A stretch of DNA of 32,500 nucleotides, taken from assembly GCA_002104895.1 (NCBI GenBank), contig MCFG01000266.1, positions 47,501 through 80,000 on the forward strand. The letters are read 5' to 3'. The DNA is from Anaeromyces robustus (Eukaryota > Neocallimastigomycota > Neocallimastigomycetes > Neocallimastigales > Neocallimastigaceae). This document shows positions 1 to 16,785 of the stretch, piece after piece (position 1 is the first letter of the stretch; every line of letters begins with the position of its first letter). Both the position numbers and the translations under genes were made by a program. Under the pieces are notes generated by a model. That model saw only the letters and a program-made list of their open reading frames with translations. It did no database searches and was not told where the DNA came from.

Positions 1-976
1 GTTGAATTATTTCAAAATGCTTTTGAACAAGATCCAACAAATGAAGAATATGCTAATCAATATTTCATGGCAGTAACAAGAACTCAAAATTTCGAATTAC
101 AAAAACAGGTATACTAATTATTATTATTATTATTATTGATGCTGTTGTTGTTGATTTTGTTATTATCGTTATTATTATTATTATTATTATTATTATTGTT
201 ATTTTATTTTTATAATTATAATTATTATAAATTCTATTTATATTAGTTGTAATTTTTTTCTCTCTTTTTTTTTTTTAATATGAATTTAATAGAGAAATAA
301 TAAATGGAAATATATAATAGATAAATCTAATAAATACTTTATAAATACTTTTTTATTATTGTAAAAGGCTGCTTTAAAATTAAATAAGCTTTTCGGTGGT
401 AGTACCGTCAATAAGAAAGGAAAATATTTCTGCTGGGCTATCATGTCTTTAATTTTACAAGTAAAAACATGATATAATAATACAGTAATTTAATTTAATA
501 ATAATATAATATATTAACCAATATATTAATAATAATAAATATAGTCACACTATCAAAAAGATTGTCCAAAAGCTCTTATTGATAGATTATCTGAACAAAT
601 GATATTGAAGGCTATTGAAAAAGATTTCATTACCAATTATGAAGGTTAATAATCTATAAATTTAAATTTTGATATTTTTAATTCAGGAATTAATAGATTT
701 AAATATAAATTCAATTAAAAAAATAATTATGAATATCAAATTATATAAAAATATAGGTTTATTCATGTACCTTACTATTCTTATGGACCAAGGAAGAAAC
801 AAAGAAGCTTTAGAAGTATTAAATAATGACTTAGGTTCAAAATGTGTAAAAATAGAAACTGAAAGAAATAGATTAAATATAGAATTAAACCGAAAAACTA
901 AACAATGGGAAAAACTAATTGAAGTTTGTAAAGCTATTGTTGAAAATAATGAGTAATGTTATATACACTATATATA

Positions 977-1009
<33 letters not shown>

Positions 1010-1067
1010 TCAGTCATATATAAATATTGTATTAATTATCATATATAACATATATATTCTTTTCTTT

Positions 1068-1115
<48 letters not shown>

Positions 1116-4100
1116 TATTAATTAAATTAGTCATGATAATTTTACTTGCTTCAATAATATAATTGACGCTCTTTTCACATTATTAGAAGAAAATGTTTTA
1201 GCTATTGATTATTTGTAAATTTTAATATTTTATTATCTTAATATACATTTATACAAATAAAAAAAGAAAAAAAAAATTCAAGAATAATATATTTAATCAT
1301 TCTCAAAATTAACTATTTTATCAAAATTTTTAAAATACTTATTAATATTTGTTATATTAAAAATATTACAGAAATAATAGTACATTTATTGAAGTTTATG
1401 ATTGGATTAAAAAGATTCAAGATGAAGAATTAAAAAATGGTATATCTAAAATTAAACGTGCTCCATTTATCGCTGAAATTGAACTTGAAAAGAAAATTAT
1501 TGAAATGACTGGTATGGTTTAATATAATAGTAAATAATAATAATAATAATAATAATAAAAATAAAAATAATAATAATAATAATATTAAAATTAATAATTA
1601 TACATTATTATAAATACTACTATTATCATTTATAATTTATTAATTCTTATTAATACTTATTATAAAATTACTTTTTTTTATACTATATATATAAAATAAA
1701 AAAAAAAAAAAAAAAATAAATTAAAAGGTTTTGCTATGGAAAAACATAAAAATATTTTAATTGAATATATCAAAAAATTCGGTGATAAATATTGTTGTTT
1801 TGAAGATTTACTCCCATATCTTAAAATGTTAAATTCTGATGAAATTATGAATGATTTTAAAACTGAATTAAATAATCTTATAAAAACTGTATGATTTTTA
1901 TAAAAAAAATTATATATCTTGAAAAATATTATTCTATTTTTTTCATTTTTATTAAAAGTTTAACATTATAATTTATTATTATAATTATCTTCTTATTTTT
2001 TTGAATTTATAATTTTTTATTATATATATACATATTTTTTTCCATTAATTAAATAATGATTTAATATAGAATGATATGACTGTTAATGATATTCAAAGAA
2101 ATATTAATATAGAAAAGATAAACTTTTATCTTGGATATAATATTAACAACGAAGATGAGATGAAAAACTATGTTAAAAAATTAATTTCATTATATGAAGA
2201 TACACTTCCATTCGGTACAAAGTTAGAAGCCACCGAAAGACAATTTGGTGATGATTATTTAGTTTTAGCTGCAGCTCTTTTAATTGATTATTATAAAACT
2301 ACCAATAAAAATTGTTATATTTATGAAGCTATTGCAATTTTAGAACATGGTCTTGAAAAAAGTAAATTCAATTTCCAATTTAAGATTATATTAATGAGAC
2401 TTTATTCTTTATTAGGTGATGCTTTCCGTACCATAAATATAAGTGAATCATTAAACCTTCGTTCAATTCAATTTGATACCTTATCTTATTTATATACAGA
2501 AGGAATAGATTCTTTAAGTTTAATTCAAATTCCATTACAAATTTATAATTCATATTTATCTATCTATAGATCTAATCATACTGAAATTAGAGATGTTATA
2601 ACTCAGGCTTATAAACATGAAACTTATTCTAAAATTATTGAAATTTTAGACTTTTATCATAAATTAAATAATTCTATTCAACAAGTTTTATTCCATCAAC
2701 AAATAATTCGTGTTGAAACTCTTCAAGCTTTTACTACAGTGGATACTGCTAAAAAATATTTATCAAAAATTAATGATAAATTTATTGATATTACCGAAGA
2801 TTATTTATCAGTTTGTACAGATAATAGAGATTATAAGGTTTTTGCTCATTGGAAAGATGAAGAAACTACATTAGAACAAAAAATTAGATGTAGACCATTA
2901 AAAAATGTAAAATTGGAACAAATAAATATATATATATTTAATATATGTAATTAATAATTAATATATATATATATATATTTTAATATTACTATTTTATATA
3001 TTTTAAAAATTTATAGAAACTCTGGATTCAATTATTTGGTTTAATCTCAAAAATTCTTAAAAATATCTCTTTAAAAAATATTGATATTATTAAAGCTGAT
3101 ATGGAAAAATTAGATGCTTTATTAAAGAAAGACAATTTGGCTTCAGAAGTAAAATATTTATTTAGTTTTTTATTTATAAATTATTAAAATTGATTAAATA
3201 ATTATTAATAATGAATTATTTATTATTAATATCATTTTAATTTAATATTATAGTTATTACCAAGTGAAATTGCTAATGGTAAAATTATTTATGAATATGC
3301 TAAATTTATAATTGAAGTTGAAGAATCTAAAGAAACTAAAGGTACTTTTTATTATAATTATTATATTATAATATTATAATATTTAATTAGTTGATTATAA
3401 AAATTAATAAAAATCTTTTTTAATTTATATAAACATTTATAAAAATATTGAAAATTAAAATTATAGAATCAGGTTCATGTGAATCATTTAAAAATATTCT
3501 TGAAATATTTAAAGAATTAATTAATTCTTTAAAATCTGTTAATCCATCTATAAATATTACTTTTAATATCATTGAACAGTGTAATTCTATAATTGAGGTA
3601 TAAAAGAATATTTTATCTTGAAATATTGACATATATACATTTATAAAAAATTAATTTAATTAGCATAGCCCAATATTAATTATTAAAAAAAAATTAATAT
3701 AAAATGTAATATATACATATATTATATTATAGGCAATTAATTATATTTCTTTATTAGCTTATGATGCTTCAAATGTTGCACCAAACAGAAAATCGAGAAA
3801 TCTTCCATGGGTTGTTAATATTCAGGATAAGAAACATCAATTTATTGAAGATATTAAGGGTCAAATTAATATATTTATTGAATATCTTACTGAATTAAAT
3901 AAAATAGTTAAAGACAGAAAGAATAAGGGTACAGAAAGTATTAAAGAAATATTCGGAACTGATGAATCTTTAATCGATAATTTAATGGTAATTAACTTTA
4001 AAAAAATTACAAAATATAACATTTCATAGAATATGAATTATATTTTATTGTGAATATTTAATATTTAATATTTAATATAATTTTTTTTATATAAATATTA

Positions 4101-4247
4101 TATATATATTATTATTATTATAAATGATAATAGAATGATAATTCTAAATTATTAAATATGGTATTTGATCAATGTCAAGGAAGTTGGAGTGTTAGTTTAG
4201 AGAATATCTTAAAGGAAGCTGAGTCAAGAATAAAAATTTTAGAATAA
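1..4247 (+). CDS. NAA25: NAA25/MDM20, NatB N-terminal acetyltransferase auxiliary subunit (3' part)
   Basis: Partial gene whose 5' end lies upstream of the window. I join 13 exons with GT-AG introns and consistent phase: 1-108, 368-460, 545-644, 697-952, 1131-1214, 1372-1511, 1728-1888, 2070-2906, 3017-3148, 3254-3341, 3467-3597, 3733-3987, 4134-4247 (stop TAA). They give 832 residues. The order of motifs matches the NAA25/Mdm20 family: an EEYANQYFMA helix, KYFCWAIMSLILQ, the KRAPFIAEIELE segment, then FGDKYCCFEDLLPYL, followed by a long helical C-terminal half. NAA25 is the TPR-like scaffold that anchors catalytic NAA20 at the ribosome, where NatB acetylates nascent chains beginning Met-Asp, Met-Glu, Met-Asn or Met-Gln. 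Human NAA25 is about 970 residues, so roughly 140 N-terminal residues are missing here. The exon-4 acceptor (696) and exon-8 donor (2907) were chosen by phase and could shift by a few codons; a later donor near 2947 is possible. Confidence 0.86.
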
Positions 4248-4446
4248 ATATATTAAAAATTTATTGACAAACAGTAATTATCGTATATATAACCATTAAA
4301 AAAATCTATTTTTTTTATATATTTTATAACACACTAAATAGAATAAAAATAATTATATATATACATTCTGGAAAATAAAAATAAAATAAAATAAAAAAAT
4401 AAAAATAAAAATAAATAAAAAAGAAAAAAAACAAAAAACAAAAAAC

Positions 4447-4477
<31 letters not shown>

Positions 4478-5400
4478 TAATAATAACAACAACAATAATA
4501 ATCATAATAATAATAAACTATTAATGTAGTTTTAAAATAATAATTATCATAAAAATTATACTATTTATAATACTAGTTTTAATAATTATATAAATATAAT
4601 ATAAATAAATAATTATCAAATAAATTGTTAATTTTATTTCTTTTTCTATTATATGAAATATTTTTTATGTGTTTTTTTTTTTTTTTTTTTATTTTTATTT
4701 TCATTTTTTTATTTTTTATTTTTTTTTTTTTTTTTTTTTAATCTAGGATAAGATATATATTACATAGTATAATTTTTTAATATAAAACTTACAGTGAAAA
4801 TGAATAGATAAATTAATATTTTTTTTATACAGTCATTACATAATTGCAAAGAAATTGTTATATGTTATATTATTATATTTATTATTATATTTTTTCTTTT
4901 CTATATCTTTTTCTATCTATATTCTATGTAAATTTTTTTTGTTTGTTTGTTTAATTTTATTTTTTACATTACTGTCTTTCCATAAAAAAGTGTAAAAGAA
5001 TAAGAATAGATAAAATTTATTATTAACTATCTTACATAATTACAAATTATATATATAGGTATGTAATGTAATGTATTGAAAAGAATAAGACATTTATATT
5101 CTAATTTTTTTTTTTAACTTTTTTTTATTTATTTAATATTTTAATAAATAATTTTAATTTATAAAAAAAAATTCATATTCATTAATTAAAGATAAAAGTT
5201 TAAAAAGGAGAATATAATAATAATAATTTTTAAAATTAACTATGTAAAATATATAGAATTAATAATTTAATAATAAATAATAAATATAAAAAAAAAAAAA
5301 AAAAAAAATAATTATTATAAATAATAATACAATTGTAAAAACTAATAAATATTATAATTTTATTAATATTATTAAAGTAGTAAATTATTTTAGCAAGTAC

Positions 5401-5432
<32 letters not shown>

Positions 5433-5500
5433 CATTATTATAATTTCTAAATATTACTTTTATTATTTTCTCTTTTTTTTAATACTTCATTGCCGTTATT
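4248..5500. other. Intergenic spacer between NAA25 and the Ste20-like kinase
   Basis: No coding signal on either strand. The stretch holds the NAA25 3' region, A-rich runs around 4380-4475, T-rich runs around 4672-4740 and 5400-5425, and dispersed AT-rich DNA. No tRNA-like or other structured RNA was recognised. The kinase promoter must lie here, but no specific element stands out from the base composition. Confidence 0.6.
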
Positions 5501-9624
<4,124 letters not shown>

Positions 9625-9826
9625 ATTAATAATAATTTTCCAAATTTTATTATCTATATTAGATATTTATTTATTCATTTATTCATTTATAAAAGTGATT
9701 TAAGATATATCAATATTATACATAAATGATAAATAAATAAGAAAAAAAAAGTATAAATATAACTAATTTATATTTAATCATATAATAATGCTATATATAA
9801 ATTTTTAATCGAAGAATAATAATATA

Positions 9827-9876
<50 letters not shown>

Positions 9877-10109
9877 GAATAAGAATAAGAATAAGAATAA
9901 GAATAATAATAATTATAATTATAATAATAATAATAATTACTTTTTGATATATAAAAATTCTTAATCTTTTTTATAAAAAAAAATATAAATAATAATAATA
10001 ATATTTATCCTATATTATTATCTATCATTTGTTTCTCTTTAATTTCAATATAAAATATTTTCCATAAAAAAAACTAAATAAAAAATTTAAAATTAAAAAT
10101 ATTCATAAT

Positions 10110-10188
<79 letters not shown>

Positions 10189-10839
10189 TAATAATGAATA
10201 TATTTATAATAATAAATATATATAAAAAATTAATTGCTTTTTTTATATAAATTTCTAATATATTATCACAATATATAAAAATATATAATATTATAATATA
10301 TATTAATTAAATTTAATTAATAAATTGAATACTCCATTATATATATATCAATAAATATGAAATAAATTTATTTAATTATATATAATAAGAAATAGAAAAT
10401 TTAATTATAAATTATTTTATTTTATTAATATTTTTTATTAAAAGAAATAATAATAAAAAATAAGAAGAAAGTAAAAATTTATATTATATAATAATAATAT
10501 ATAAATTGATCTTTTATCCATCATAACATTTTAAAATAAATAAATTTTAATAATTTTTTTATTTTATTTCTTTTATATTTTTTTTCATATATATCAGATT
10601 TTAATTTTATATATATATTGTAAGTAATTAAATTAAAGGAAAATATATAATATAAATAAAATTTAAAGAGTTTTAATAATTAACTTTTTCTTTTTATTGT
10701 TTCTATTATTATATATACATTTCAATTATATATAAATTTCATCATTACTTTATTTAATAAATGTAAATATAAAAATCAATAATAAAAATATTTTAAAATT
10801 GAATCATATCAAATTAATAATTAATAAGAATTTAGAAAA
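9625..10839. other. Intergenic spacer upstream of the proteasome alpha-2 gene
   Basis: Non-coding AT-rich DNA between two same-strand genes. It contains an (AAT)n run at about 9830-9874 continuing into an AATAAG-type hexamer run to about 9900, and a (TTTA)n run at 10108-10189. I looked for a proteasome-type control box of the yeast Rpn4 kind (GGTGGCAAA) in the last 150 bases before the start codon and saw none. Confidence 0.6.
10108..10189. repeat. (TTTA)n microsatellite
   Basis: A tetranucleotide TTTA run of about 80 bp, essentially perfect, lies in the spacer between the kinase and proteasome genes. Confidence 0.95.
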
Positions 10840-11263
10840 ATGAGTGATCGTTATTCATTCTCTTTAACTACTTTCTCACCTACTGGAAAATTAGGTCAAA
10901 TTGAATATGCTCTTAATGCTGTAAAACAAGGTGTTACCAGTATTGGTATTAAAGGTAAACAAAAAAAATATTTAAATTATAAAAAAATGTTATATAATAT
11001 AATAAAATAGGCAATCATTTACTGAAATTCATAATAATAAATTTGAAACTGGAAATGAAAAAAAATAGATAATAATAATATTAGCAATAATAAACAAATT
11101 TTAAAAATTTAATTTCGAATTTGACATTCCTGATCAACGTATTATTATAATTTTTAAGATAATATTTATGAATTTAATTTTAATAAAAATTTTTATAATT
11201 GATAATTTCATTCAAAAAAAAAAAAAAAAAAAATAAATATAAAGTGTAATGGCGATGGAAACG

Positions 11264-11309
<46 letters not shown>

Positions 11310-12605
11310 ATACAATGAAAAATGTTAACATTAATAAGCAAAATTATATAAAAAATAGAAGAATTAAACTACAAGAAAAATAATATAAAACAATAATTAA
11401 ACAATACAATTACTACTATTTTTACTAAATAAATTAATTTCAAATAATAAAATAAATATAATTCTTTTTAATATTGTTAATCATAAATTTTATTTAAATA
11501 ATTATATTATTATTAATTCAATTTTTTAATAATTGTACAATTTAATTTTTATAATAATATAATTATATTTATTTTAATTATATAATTATACATTTTAATC
11601 TTATTTTTTTTATCTTTGATTTTATTATTCATGAAATATATAATAAATAAATAATACCTTTTTTTTTTCAGCAACTAATGGTGTTGTCATTGCAACTGAA
11701 AAAAAGAGTCCATCCACTCTTGTTGATGAAACAACTGTTGAAAAAATTTCACTTATTACCGATGATATTGGTTTAGTTTATTCAGGTATGGGTCCAGATG
11801 CCCGTGTTTTAGTTGGTAAAGCTAGAAAAGCTGCTCAGAAATACAAACGTTTATATAATGAAAATCCACCAGCTAATATGTTAGTTAAAGATGTTGCTTT
11901 AATTATGCAAGAATACACTCAAAGCGGGTAAATATAATAATATATTTAAAAAAGAATAATTAAAAAATAATAATAAAAAAAATAGATATTTTATATATAT
12001 ATATTTTAGTATTTCAATTTAATACACAAAATTTAATTCTTAAATATAATAAAATTATATATATATATATTATGATTCATATATATATTTAAATAATTCA
12101 TCTTATATAAATTCAAATTTAAAGTGGTGTTAGACCATTTGGTGTCTCATTATTAATTGCTGGTTATGATAGTAATGGTCCATCTTTATACCAAGTTGAT
12201 CCTTCTGGTTCATACTTCCCATGGAAAGCTACTGCTATTGGAAAGAATATGATTAGTGCTAAAACTTTCTTAGAAAAAAGGTAAAAAAAAAATATATATA
12301 TATATATATAATATTAAAATATTAACCTTATTTTTTAATTATATAAAATTATAAAATATTAATATGAACAAATATTTTAAATATTATTTCTATATTTTTT
12401 TTCATAATTATTAAAAATAAATTAAAACAATATATTAATATATATTTAAACATTATAAATGATATATATTATATGTGTAATGTTTTTATACAATTCTTTT
12501 TCACTCACATTACTATTCAATAAATGGAAATATTATTTTACTAATATAATTAATAATGCTTAATATAAACAACTACAATAACAATAATAATAACATCAAC
12601 AATAA

Positions 12606-12650
<45 letters not shown>

Positions 12651-12865
12651 GATATGCTGAATCATTAGAATTAGAAGATGCTGTTCATACTGCTATTTTA
12701 ACTTTAAAAGAAGGCTACGAAGGTCAAATGACTGAAAATACTGTTGAAATTGGTATTTGTCAAATGGAAGAAATTATTGATACTCGTGGTAATCATGTTA
12801 CTGTTCCAAGATTTAATAAATTATCACCATCTGAAGTTAAGGATTATCTTGCTAACATTGCTTAA
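10840..12865 (+). CDS. PSMA2: 20S proteasome subunit alpha-2 (PSMA2/Pre8 type)
   Basis: Four exons, 10840-10954, 11672-11927, 12125-12280 and 12652-12865, join in phase to a complete 246-residue protein, close to the usual 230-250 of the family. The N terminus [20 protein letters not shown] carries the alpha-subunit signature and the gate-forming YD/YS-type tail. Further family blocks follow: [30 protein letters not shown], the [16 protein letters not shown] segment and [19 protein letters not shown]. Alpha-2 is a non-catalytic member of the outer ring, so no N-terminal catalytic threonine is expected. It forms the substrate gate and docks regulatory caps in nucleus and cytosol. The alpha-2 assignment rests on close resemblance to yeast Pre8 and animal PSMA2. 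Intron 1 (717 bp) is unusually long for the gene and contains a 40-odd base T homopolymer near 11262-11305. Confidence 0.97.
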
Positions 12866-13872
12866 GTGTAATGTTAATAAATGTTGTTAAATAGATTAAC
12901 ACAATATAATTAAAAAACAAAAAATTAAAAAAAAATAATAATAACTTTTAGTTGTAATAATAAATAATCTAACAAAGCAAATATATATATAAAAATAAAA
13001 AAATTATAATAATCATAATAATTTTACTATAACTAACCAACAAAGTCAAATAATAAATTTTAATCAAATATATAAAATATATAAAATATTAAGAAAAAAA
13101 AAACTAATCAAGAAAAAATAATAAAATTAATAAAATGTTAAAAAAAAAAAAAAGCAAAATATAAAAAATTAATAAAAAAATATTAATAATAAATATTAAA
13201 GGAATTTATTTTTAAATAAATAAAAAAATAAAAAAAAAATAAAAAATAAAAAAAAATTAAAACAAAAAATTTTTATTATAAAAATAATAAAAATGTATTA
13301 TATATTTCCAAAATATGAAAATATAAAAATATAATATTAAGGTCCAACAATATTTTTATTCTTAATTTTTAACACAATAAGATAAAAGAAATTTTTTTTT
13401 TTTCTTTTTTTCTTTTTTTTTTGTTGTTGTTAATAGGATATAGCACATCATATAAATATTTGAATCTCTAGATTTTTTTTTTTTTTTTTTTTTTTTTTGT
13501 ATTTTTTTTTATAAAAACTCAAAAAATTTTTTAATTATATATTTCATAATAGTTTCTTATTTTTTTTTAAAGATATTAAATATAAAAGATTGAAAAAGAC
13601 CTTTTTTATATAATTTATTTCTTTTATTTTAAATTGATATATTTGTTATATTTTACATTGTTTTATATGTATATATTCATTATAATACATGAACGAATTA
13701 ATAAATAAATAAAGAAATTATATAATAAATTTATATAAATATATTAATTGAAGTTATTTAAAGTTAAATGTGAAAAAATTATTTTTTTTTAGAAATAATA
13801 TATATCATAATATACATCATGAGAAAACTAAAAAACAAAAAAGTTTAATTTTTTTTTTTTTTTACTTTAAAT
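12866..13872. other. Convergent 3' spacer between proteasome alpha-2 and SWEET genes
   Basis: The two genes run towards each other, so this kilobase holds both 3' ends. It is A-rich on the left (12900-13310) and T-rich on the right (13390-13520). This strand asymmetry fits 3' untranslated ends of opposite orientation, but it is only compositional evidence. No gene, tRNA or other RNA was recognised. Confidence 0.55.
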
Positions 13873-15101
13873 TCATGAGTATAGCATTGTACTATTTCCC
13901 TTTATTGGTGTATTTGAATCAGGTGATGAAGGAATTTCTGAATTAGGTGAAGCTTCACCACTATTATTATCATATATTGGTAAATCTTGACTATCCCTTT
14001 TAGAATTTTTATGAAAAGCGAAATACATAATAAATTGAATTAAAGCTGAAACCACACCTAAACCATTAGGGAACCAAACATAAAAATCTTGAAAGAAAAT
14101 TCCATAAATTAACCAAAGAAAACCATTAATAAAAGAAGCGATAGTCATTAAAAGATTAATAGAATCACTATTTTTTGTTCTTATAACTTCAGCCATAGTA
14201 GTTAAAGGTGAAGCATACATTGCACAAAGTACTATAATACAAACAATTCCCATACAATTTTTAGCTGCTGTATAATTATCTTTCAAAAATATAAAAGATA
14301 AAGCACCACCTGCAATATTTAAAAATGTAAATCCCAATAATGTAATAACTGACATTTTAAAATCTTTTGGTGTAATTTTTGAAGAAAGTAATATCATAAC
14401 ATAATATTCCCCTAATAGAATACTATATATACATATAATACATATATATTATGATTTGTTTAGTTATTATTATTGTTGCTTTTATTATTAAAAAACAATA
14501 TTATAATTATATATTAAGTATTTATAATAAAAATTATAAAATATTTAATTATTTTTATTATATAAAATATCAAAAATTATATAAGTATTTATATGAACTT
14601 GAAATTACCCTCCTAAATTTGGCCTAAATTAATATTAAAAAAAATATATATATATATATTTAATAACGTGTATTTAAAAATATATATATATATATTCATG
14701 TATATATATTAATAATTATATATACCAGAAAGTCCAATGATTATGTATAACAAAAGAATATAAATTCCAACATAAGCAGTTACAAATAATCATTACACTT
14801 GGAATAGGATTGATAGTACAAGGTCCATTACTATTTTTTAATGCTTGAATATCTTTTAGTGGACTTAAAAAAATAAAATATCTTTATATATTTTTATATT
14901 TTAAAATTATTGTTAAAGAAGAAAAATAAAATAATAAGAATAAGAAAATAATTAGTATAATATTTAAATAAAATAAAACTAAATAAAATAAAATAAAATA
15001 GAAAGAAAAAAATTTATCATGATAATTTACGATGTTCCTATTCCACCTATTGGGAATATGGTTTCTGTGATTATTTCACAGACTTTACTTGAACACTCCA
15101 T
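13873..15101 (-). CDS. SWEET: SWEET/MtN3-saliva family sugar transporter
   Basis: Four exons on the minus strand, in reading order 15101-15031, 14863-14726, 14623-14609 and 14422-13873, join in phase to 257 residues. SWEETs are small seven-helix membrane proteins built of two three-helix MtN3 repeats with a linker helix; they let sugars move down their gradient across plasma or internal membranes. Repeat 1 shows SPLKDIQALKN (about 24-34), NPIPSVM and WPNLGG with P71-N72. Repeat 2 shows YASPLTTMAEVI (about 144-155), SFINGFLWLIYG and FPNGLG with P193-N194. The paired Pro-Asn sites of the two repeats are a family hallmark. The C-terminal tail of about 45 residues is polar, Ser/Pro/Asn-rich and probably cytosolic. 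The third exon is only 15 nt, yet it supplies the WPNLGG core and makes both flanking exons fit. The substrate cannot be told from sequence. Confidence 0.93.
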
Positions 15102-16785
15102 TAATTTTTTTTTTTTTTTTTTTTTTTTTGAAGAAATTTCAATAATAATAAAAGAATAAAACAAAAATAAAATAAATGATGTATAAATTAAGACAAACGA
15201 AAAATAATAAAAAAAAAAATTAGAAACAATTTATATATTTTATTTCCCTATGTCATTGCTTTTTTTTAATAATTTCTTAACGGAAAAATTCTAATAATTA
15301 TATTTTTAAAATTAAACTATAAGTTATAAGTAATGGTTAAATATATGCTATAACAAAAACATTTTATTGTATACATTAATTACTTTTAATAAATTCTATA
15401 ATAATAATATATAATTTAAAATTCAAAATATATATGCTCTTTAATTAAAGTAAAAAATATATATATATATGCATTTTTAATATACATGTATTCTTTAAAC
15501 ATATAATTATTATTTTATATACTTTGTTAATTAAATTTATTAATTAATTATTAAAGTTATTTCATAATATTGTTTATTAATATTTAATTATATTATTATT
15601 ATATGATTTACTATTACATATAAATAATAAAATATTATACGTAATAGTAAATTATATAATTATAATATAAAATTCTATATAATTCAATTAAATTTGTAAT
15701 AAAAAAATTTCACAATATTTTAAATAATATACATTTTCCTTACTAATGATAATATAATTCATTATAAATAAAATTATATTTAATAACTAATTATCTAATT
15801 TATATAATTTATACTATACTTTTTGTAACTAATTAGATATTTGAACATAAACACTCTTTGTAACTAATTAGATATTTGAACATAAACACTCTTTGTAACT
15901 AATTAGATATTTGAACATAAACACTCTTTGTAACTAATTAGATATTTGAACATAAACACTCTTTGTAACTAATTAGATATTTGAACATAAACACTCTTTG
16001 TAACTAATTAGATATTTGAACATAAACACTCTTTGTAACTAATTAGGTATTTGAACATAAACACTCTTTGTAACTAATTAGGTATTTGAACATAAACACT
16101 CTTCGTAACTAATTAGATATTTGAACATAAACACACTTTTTAACTAATTAGATATTTGAACATTAAAAAAATAAAATAAAATTCATTAAAATCTTTATTC
16201 ATTCTCAAGATCTAAGAATATCAATTAATGTATATATTTATAATTTTAAAAAATGATTACACAATTAATTAATAAAAAAATGATTATATTAAAAAGTTAT
16301 TATTATTATTTTTTTTTTTACTATATTTATTTACTTTTTATTATAATTTATATTATTTTAATTTTTTATTAAAAAAATATTTTTACATTTTTTTTAATAT
16401 TTTTTTTTTTTATTTTTTATTTTTTTTTTTTTTTTTAAATTTTATACTTTATATAAATTTTTTTTTTCTATAAATTATATAATACATTGTATATAAAATT
16501 TATTAAATGTATCTTTTATTTTTATAATTTTTTAAATTTTTTACATTCCAACTTAATAATAAATGATTGTTTTTTATATATAAAATGGTTTTTAATCCTT
16601 CATATGTATATTTTTTTTCTTAAATCATTTATTATAGTTATTTTATGCATTGCATAAATTCTAAAATTACTTCATGATTTTTTTTTATATTGAATTATTT
16701 ATTTTATTTGTTTATTTAGTTTATATACAAAGATTCATTCCTTTATCTTATATATATTTACAAAATATATATATAATTAACATTC
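15102..16785. other. Spacer upstream of SWEET and downstream of metacaspase A
   Basis: AT-rich non-coding DNA holding the SWEET promoter (minus-strand transcription) and the 3' region of the first metacaspase gene. Its one distinctive element is a 35-bp tandem repeat array at 15819-16163, listed separately. A T homopolymer sits immediately upstream of the SWEET start codon (15105-15129). No gene was seen. Confidence 0.6.
15819..16163. repeat. 35-bp minisatellite, about ten copies
   Basis: A unit of exactly 35 bp with core CTTTGTAACTAATTAG followed by ATATTTGAACATAAACACT repeats ten times (core G at 15825, 15860, 15895 and so on to the 16105 copy, with the tenth near 16140). Copies are nearly identical. 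Two carry AATTAGG in place of AATTAGA, one has TTCGTAAC, and the last has lost the G. Each unit contains the perfect 8-bp palindrome CTAATTAG. There are no variable spacers, so this is a head-to-tail tandem array. It lies about 0.7-1.1 kb upstream of the SWEET start codon. Confidence 0.97.

Noticed and set aside
15819-16163. 35-bp regular repeats as a CRISPR array
   Set aside because: The copies are directly head to tail with no variable spacers, no cas genes are near, and the genome is eukaryotic. It is a minisatellite.
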